NCBI GenBank assembly: GCA_025937835.1
Contig: JAICQO010000044.1
Span: 1 to 50,210 of the forward strand
Length of the DNA: 50,210 nucleotides
Direction: 5' to 3'
Source of the DNA: Polyangiaceae bacterium
Lineage (GTDB): Bacteria > Myxococcota_A > Polyangia > Polyangiales > Polyangiaceae
Shown: positions 45,784 through 50,210 of the stretch, piece by piece
Numbering within the stretch: the first letter of the stretch is position 1
Layout of the letters: every line of letters begins with the position of its first letter
Translations under genes and position numbers: made by a program
Notes under the pieces: model-generated
The model's database searches: none
Told to the model about the DNA's origin: nothing
What the model saw: the letters and a program-made list of their open reading frames with translations, nothing else

Positions 45784-46848
45784 GTGGGCATGTTTTGCGA
45801 GAGTCGTGCGCTGCGGCGCGCCGTCGCGCTGTTCGTCGTGCCGATTGCGTTCGGAGCTGCCTGCGCGTCGAAATCCGACGCCGATCTGTTTGATAGCACC
45901 CCCAAGCCGTTCCCCGGCAGGCCGAGTGCCGGCGGCGCAGATTCCAGCGGCGGCGGTGGAGGTTCCCTCTCGACCGGAGGCACTCCCGCAACCGGGGGAT
46001 CGGTTCCGGTCCCTGTCCCGGTTCCGGCCAAGGGCGGCGCTGCGGGCGCGGACCCGGGAGAAGCCGGCGCGGGAGAGCCGGGCGAGCCGAGCGGCATGGG
46101 CGGCGCGGCCGCAGCCACGGGCGGCATGACCGGCAGCGCGGGCAAACCTGCGCCGGCCACAGGCGGAAAAACGGCCACCGGCGGCGCGGGCGGCCACGGC
46201 GGCGAGAGCGCCGGCGGTAAGAGCGCTTCGGGGGGCAGCGCGGATTCGACTGGCGGCAAGGCCACCGGCGGCAAGTCCGCCTGCGAGCCCGAGCCCGAGC
46301 TCTGCGACGGCGTCGACAACGACTGCGACGGCGAGCTCGACGAAGACGCCTGCTCGAAGGGCTGCCGCGGATTCACCCTCGAGGGTGGTCGGTACATGTT
46401 CTGCGGTGGCCAACGCAGCGAGACCCGGGCTCACGAGAGCTGCCGCGACGAGGGCATGCGTCTTTCCTGGATCGAGTCCGCGGAGGAGAACGCGGCGCTG
46501 GTCGAAACCATCGCCGAATTCATGGGCGTCGATCCCAGCTCCGACGGCGACGATGACCAAGCGCAGGTGCGGATCGGCGGCAGTGACGCGGAGGACGAGG
46601 GCGTCTGGCGCTGGGAAGAGCCCGGCGAGGGTTTCCCCTTCTGGGAGCACGTTTCCGGCGGCAAGGTCTGGGAGGGCGTGGCGATCGACGGCTTTTTCGT
46701 GAACTGGGCCGACGAGCGTCCGAACGGCAGGGGCGACGCGGACGAAGACTGCGTGGTCTTGAACGTCCAGGGCGGCGACGACGGCGACGCCGGACAGTGG
46801 AACGACATCTTCTGCGACGATGAGTACCCGTTCGTTTGTGAGCAGTGA
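45784..46848 (+). CDS. C-type lectin-like lipoprotein with CDGVDNDCDG motif
   Basis: A 354-residue lipoprotein. The start GTG 45784 or ATG 45790 gives the signal AVALFVVPIAFGAAC. A long Gly/Thr/Ser/Ala-rich linker follows (about 35-165, with a VPVPVPVPAKGG stretch). CDGVDNDCDGELDED, the MopE/putative metal-binding motif seen in myxobacterial surface proteins, comes next. The last 150 residues resemble a C-type lectin fold: CRDEGMRLSWIESAEENAAL, VRIGGSDAEDEGVWRWEEPG and EDCVVLNVQGG...WNDIFCDDEYPFVCEQ, with the WND and C-terminal Cys pattern. It probably binds carbohydrate or protein outside the cell. Confidence 0.85.
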   Translation: MGMFCESRALRRAVALFVVPIAFGAACASKSDADLFDSTPKPFPGRPSAGGADSSGGGGGSLSTGGTPATGGSVPVPVPVPAKGGAAGADPGEAGAGEPGEPSGMGGAAAATGGMTGSAGKPAPATGGKTATGGAGGHGGESAGGKSASGGSADSTGGKATGGKSACEPEPELCDGVDNDCDGELDEDACSKGCRGFTLEGGRYMFCGGQRSETRAHESCRDEGMRLSWIESAEENAALVETIAEFMGVDPSSDGDDDQAQVRIGGSDAEDEGVWRWEEPGEGFPFWEHVSGGKVWEGVAIDGFFVNWADERPNGRGDADEDCVVLNVQGGDDGDAGQWNDIFCDDEYPFVCEQ

Positions 46849-46984
46849 CGGCTGCGATCGGTCTTACCCAATCAGCGACGGCGAGGCGCGGCAGCTGCCC
46901 TCGAAGGGACGCGCTCGGTTGCCCACGGCGCGCCGCGGCCGGTTGCGCGCACTTTTCCTCGGGCGCACCCAAACCCGATTCGCC

Positions 46985-48220
46985 TCAAGTGACGGCTCGG
47001 CGAACGGCGGTGACGGTGTCCTTTCGCATTCCGAGGACCAGCACGAGCAGCCCCAGCGTTCCGAGCGCGAGCGGGAACGCGAACACCCAGGGCCAGCGGT
47101 AGCCCCCGCCGGGCAGGGCGTTGGCCTCCAGCAGTAGGCCGCACGAGATTTGACCGAGTAGGCTGCCGGCTCCGGCGGCCGTGGCCGAAAGCAGTGCTTG
47201 GGAGCTGGCGCGTGCGTCGGCGGGGGCGAGGCGATCGACCGCGACCTGGCTGGCGATCTGGCCGAAGACGACCGTGACGCCGTGGAGGGTCTGCATGCCG
47301 ATCACGAACGACGCGGGGCCGCCGAGCGCGTAGGCGGCGTAGCGGAGCGGCCACGCGAGCATGCCGAGGGCGAGGACGCGGCGCATGCCGAGGCGCGCGA
47401 CGGCCGCGCCGAGCAACGGGAACAGGCCGACTTCGAGGAACTGCGCGACGGAAGAGGCGCGGCTGGTGGCGGCGAGGTCGAGGCCGAGCCCGGTGACGCG
47501 GTCGCTGTAGAACAGCGGGTTCAACACGAAATGAAACTGCGTGCAGACCGCGCCGATCGCCGCGGCGATCAGCACGGCGCGAAACTCGCGGTTTTTGAGC
47601 AGGCGCGCGGCGTCGAGGAAGGCGAAGACGCGGGTCGGGGAGCGCGCGGGCGGGGTGTGCGGCAGCGTCAGCGCGTAAACCGCGCTCACGAGCGCGAGGC
47701 CGGCGCCGAACTGGAGCAGACCGCGCGTGCGCTCGATTTGCTGGGTGACACCGGCGAAGCGCTCGAAGTACGCGGACCCGAGCCACAACACGGCGATCCA
47801 GCCGAGCGTGCCGAACACGCGCGTGCGGCCGATGCCGTGTGGGTCGTCGCGCAGGTGGTGGAACGCGATCGTGAAGTCGAGCACGCTGTTCGGCGCCGTG
47901 GCGAGGCCCACGAGCAGCACCGAGACCAGCACCTCGGGGAAGGTCTGGGCTTGCGACAGCAGCAGCAGCGCTGCGGCGCGAGCCACGTTCACCATCGCCA
48001 CGGCGCGCTCCGCTGCCAGGAAGCGGTCCGCGACGCCCGCCACGATCAGCGGCGCTACCAGCGTGGCGAGCGGAAGCATCGCGAACACGAGCCCGACTTC
48101 GCGCGGCGCAAAGCCGAGCGTCTTGGTCAGGTGCACCGAAAGCAGCGGGAAGTAGGCAGCCGTGACCCCGATGTCCAGGAAGAACATCAGCGACAGTCGG
48201 GGTCGGAGCCAGCGCGGCAT
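46985..48220 (-). CDS. MFS transporter (nucleoside/sugar symporter-like)
   Basis: A 411-residue protein with twelve predicted membrane helices. It opens LRPRLSLMFFLDIGVTAAYF with a PLLSVHL loop like the NupG/XapB and LacY-like symporters. The cytoplasmic RHHL..DPHGIGRTRVFGTLG and RSPTRVFAF regions are the usual MFS loops. The ligand cannot be told. It starts 23 bases after the GH5 stop on the same strand, so it probably takes up products of that enzyme (inference). Confidence 0.85.
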   Translation of the reverse strand: MPRWLRPRLSLMFFLDIGVTAAYFPLLSVHLTKTLGFAPREVGLVFAMLPLATLVAPLIVAGVADRFLAAERAVAMVNVARAAALLLLSQAQTFPEVLVSVLLVGLATAPNSVLDFTIAFHHLRDDPHGIGRTRVFGTLGWIAVLWLGSAYFERFAGVTQQIERTRGLLQFGAGLALVSAVYALTLPHTPPARSPTRVFAFLDAARLLKNREFRAVLIAAAIGAVCTQFHFVLNPLFYSDRVTGLGLDLAATSRASSVAQFLEVGLFPLLGAAVARLGMRRVLALGMLAWPLRYAAYALGGPASFVIGMQTLHGVTVVFGQIASQVAVDRLAPADARASSQALLSATAAGAGSLLGQISCGLLLEANALPGGGYRWPWVFAFPLALGTLGLLVLVLGMRKDTVTAVRRAVT

Positions 48221-48243
48221 GCGCGCGCAGCGATAGCACGCGC

Positions 48244-49920
48244 TCAGTGCGCCAACTTGCTCTTCAACACGTCGTAAAGTTTCTGGTTCACCTTCGCTGG
48301 ATCCGGCAGCGCGCCCTCGCCCACGAACAGACCGAACGAGAGCTCGTGGTAGTCGTGGTAGGTGAAGTGCAGATTGCGCTCGCGCAGCAGGTCGAGCATG
48401 TCCCCGACCCAGCGCTCGCCGCCGCGATCGTCCTCGAAGGAGCTCAGGATGGTGCCGAATTCACCGAGGAACAGCGGCACGCCCTGGCGCTTGCCCCAGC
48501 TCACGTAGGCGTCGAGCTCTTGCGCGAGGAAGGCCTTGTCCCGATTCTGAACCGGGACCTGCGCGCGGCTGAAGTCGAGGCGGATCTGGCAGCTGGCGTT
48601 GGCCGGTACTTGGTCGCCGCGCATCCAGCCGCTCAGCCGGTAGGTCTGCCCCTGAACGGGACGGAAACGCAGGAAATCAGCGCCGAGGTTGGCGTCGTCA
48701 CTCGTCTGGGTGACGCTGATCGCGCTGTCGTCCGTGTGGCCCGTGCGCTCGAGCGCGTGCTTCCCGCCGCCCGACTTTTTCCAGAAGTACCAGCCGCGCG
48801 CCGTGTCGAGGTCTACGCGGTAGAGCTCTTCCAGGGGTTTGCCGGCGGCGTCGACGCGCTCGAGCAACAAGTCGTCGAAGTGGCACTTGCCGGCGCCGGT
48901 GAGCGACGCGACGAGCGCCGGCTTTCCGATCACGAGCGACGGATCGCTGACCGTGAACGGCTTGCCCTCGTAGTAGGTCCAATCGCTGTTGCCGGCGGCA
49001 AGCTTCGGGCTGCCGTAGCTGCCGACCGCGAACGAGCTCAAAAACCACTCGACCTCGGCCACCTTCGGGTCCGGGTAGCGCTGGTTTTGGGCCGCGAACT
49101 CGACCCACGGCGCGCCCTGGTGGGTGAAGTGAAACGGCTTGTAGAAGTGGAACTCGTAGACGACGTTCGGATCGCTCACGCGGAAGAAGTTGCGCTCGGC
49201 GTTTTCGGCCCACTCACCGCCCACCGAGTTCACTCGCTCCACGAAGATCGCGTGGTTCGGGTCGACCTCGCGGATCGCGGCGATCGCCCGTTCGGCGAGG
49301 CCCTTCCACTCGTCGATGCTGTTCTCGACCACGGGCTCGTTGAGCAGGTCGTAGCCGGCGATGGTCGGCTCTTTCGAGTAGCGCTCGGCGAGCGCGCGCC
49401 ACAAGCCGATGAAGCGCTGCTGATTTTGGGGATCGGTCCACAGCGCCTTGCCTTTGCCGAGCGACTGAAAGCCGCCCGGCGGGACGTGCAGGTTGAGGAT
49501 CAGGTAGATGCCATGCGCCTTGGCCCACGCGATGTTCTGGTCGAGCCAGGCGAAGCCGTCGGGCAACCACTGGCCCGGAGCCGCGTCGCTCTCGAACGTC
49601 TGGTAGTGCATGTAGAAGCGGACGGCGTTCATCCCGAGCTCGGCGAGCCGCGCGTAGTCGCGCTCGTCGTGGTGCGTGCGCGGCAGCCGATCGTCCTGCC
49701 AAACGCGGTTCCCGAACGCCATCCCGCGTAGCAGCAGCGGCTGCCCGTCGGGCCCGACCAGCTTGTCTCCGACCACGTGCGCGACCGCAGCCGTCGGAGC
49801 CGCCGCTTTCGGCGCTTCCGGCGCTTCCGGCGCTTCCGGCGCGACGGCCGCACCCGGCCCCGCAGCGCAACCGAGCACCGAAGCCGCCAAGACCCACGCA
49901 GAAGACATTCGCAAAATCAT
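48244..49920 (-). CDS. Lipoprotein glycoside hydrolase family 5 with nested module
   Basis: A 558-residue lipoprotein (SSAWVLAASVLGC lipobox); start ATG 49920. A PEAPEAPEAPK linker is encoded by a 9-bp tandem repeat (49811-49837). The GH5 barrel has the acid/base Glu in GYDLLNEPVVEN (E195) and the nucleophile in VPLFLGEFGT (E487). In single-domain GH5 enzymes these glutamates lie ~100-130 residues apart, but here they are 292 apart. Residues about 295-465 form a beta-rich, possibly carbohydrate-binding module placed between barrel strands (GKCHFDDLLLERVDAAG ... YRLSGWMRGDQVPANASCQI). The product would be an endo-acting mannanase or cellulase-like enzyme on the cell surface. Confidence 0.88.
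   Translation of the reverse strand: MILRMSSAWVLAASVLGCAAGPGAAVAPEAPEAPEAPKAAAPTAAVAHVVGDKLVGPDGQPLLLRGMAFGNRVWQDDRLPRTHHDERDYARLAELGMNAVRFYMHYQTFESDAAPGQWLPDGFAWLDQNIAWAKAHGIYLILNLHVPPGGFQSLGKGKALWTDPQNQQRFIGLWRALAERYSKEPTIAGYDLLNEPVVENSIDEWKGLAERAIAAIREVDPNHAIFVERVNSVGGEWAENAERNFFRVSDPNVVYEFHFYKPFHFTHQGAPWVEFAAQNQRYPDPKVAEVEWFLSSFAVGSYGSPKLAAGNSDWTYYEGKPFTVSDPSLVIGKPALVASLTGAGKCHFDDLLLERVDAAGKPLEELYRVDLDTARGWYFWKKSGGGKHALERTGHTDDSAISVTQTSDDANLGADFLRFRPVQGQTYRLSGWMRGDQVPANASCQIRLDFSRAQVPVQNRDKAFLAQELDAYVSWGKRQGVPLFLGEFGTILSSFEDDRGGERWVGDMLDLLRERNLHFTYHDYHELSFGLFVGEGALPDPAKVNQKLYDVLKSKLAH
49811..49837. repeat. 9-bp tandem repeat in the GH5 linker
   Basis: Three perfect units of GGCGCTTCC, encoding the Pro-Glu-Ala repeats just after the lipobox. 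It is in frame, so length changes would be tolerated. Confidence 0.8.
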
Positions 49921-49942
49921 CGGCCCCTCAATGGCACGACGG

Positions 49943-49968
49943 CGTCGCTTCGATCCCATTTTCGCCGC
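49943..49968. repeat. 26-bp direct repeat, left copy
   Basis: CGTCGCTTCGATCCCATTTT followed by CGCCGC. It is identical to 50185-50210, 242 bases downstream. It lies 22 bases upstream of the GH5 start. Confidence 0.85.
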
Positions 49969-49981
49969 CCTGATTTTTTTG

Positions 49982-50150
49982 ACAGGAAGACGGGAAGACA
50001 GGACGTCCGGAACAAGAGTTTTTTGGGGTTCCTGCGGGAGGCGTTCACTCGAGACCAGAGACCTCAGGTCCCGCGTGACGCGTTAGCCAAGACCAGCGGC
50101 CCCCCAAGAAAATCTTTGTCCGGCCCTTCCTGTCTTCCCGGTCTTCCTGT
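49982..50150. repeat. Long-spaced inverted repeat
   Basis: The left arm ACAGGAAGACGGGAAGACAG (to 50003) and the right arm at 50128-50150 (TCCTGTCTTCCCGGTCTTCC...) are reverse complements over about 22 bases, with one extra base in the right arm. The spacer is 124 bases and has no open frame of note. The arms lie inside the 26-bp direct repeat pair, so the whole resembles a small non-autonomous element or a folding RNA. Confidence 0.7.
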
Positions 50151-50184
50151 TGCCCCCGCCCGAGCGTGCCTCGACGAGCATCGT

Positions 50185-50210
50185 CGTCGCTTCGATCCCA
50201 TTTTCGCCGC
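50185..50210. repeat. 26-bp direct repeat, right copy (to window edge)
   Basis: Identical to 49943-49968 up to the last base of the window. The repeat may be longer than seen. Confidence 0.85.

Overview
The window is very GC-rich bacterial DNA with dense, mostly leaderless-looking genes, frequent GTG/TTG starts and 1-4 base gene overlaps. The gene content points to a myxobacterium-like member of the Myxococcota, perhaps Polyangia (inference). Pointers are two eukaryote-like Ser/Thr kinases, many lipoproteins with Gly/Ser/Thr/Ala-rich linkers and Cys-rich heads, a calcium-binding-type CDGVDNDCDG motif, PEGA and PilZ proteins, a hybrid histidine kinase, a large Lhr helicase and secreted glycoside hydrolases. 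I identify 39 intact protein genes, one partial tRNA and a cluster of gene remnants.

Left end (1-3300): the 3' part of a tRNA-Leu(GAG) with a terminator, then a 14-base tandem satellite, a four-helix-bundle protein gene, and a 700-base patchwork of duplicated fragments from toxin-antitoxin modules. One antitoxin gene is still intact. A MarR regulator and a c'-type cytochrome with a His-rich segment form a two-gene unit behind a perfect palindrome.

3300-18000: a membrane-anchored Cys-rich protein is translationally coupled to a radical SAM/SPASM enzyme. Next come a PDZ-alpha/beta hydrolase, a D-2-hydroxyacid dehydrogenase, an outer-membrane barrel, a cytoplasmic LacI-like/histidine kinase/receiver hybrid, a lipoprotein, a PEGA-like protein, a PilZ protein, a polytopic membrane protein, an esterase, a secreted GH8 enzyme and a small lipoprotein.

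18000-39600: Lhr helicase behind a PD40-like lipoprotein; a Ser/Thr kinase; an amino-acid-type ABC binding lipoprotein; a TPR/PEGA protein; then a leftward run of a PLP transsulfuration enzyme, cystathionine beta-synthase, a TonB-dependent receptor with its own TonB C-terminal domain, and a lipoprotein. A fused trehalose-phosphate synthase/phosphatase, trpS, yebC and a Cys-rich lipoprotein follow.

39600-50210: a tightly overlapping leftward set feoA-feoB-3-methyladenine glycosylase-coaBC-CPBP protease, a Ser/Thr kinase, a lectin-like lipoprotein, and a GH5 enzyme with a module nested in its barrel, followed by an MFS transporter. The right edge carries a 26-base direct repeat around a long inverted repeat. 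The most unusual items are the Cys-rich/radical SAM pair, the LacI-like hybrid kinase, the nested GH5, the TonB-fused receptor, and the mosaic toxin-antitoxin ruin beside the 14-base satellite. No CRISPR array, complete insertion sequence, prophage or rRNA was seen.
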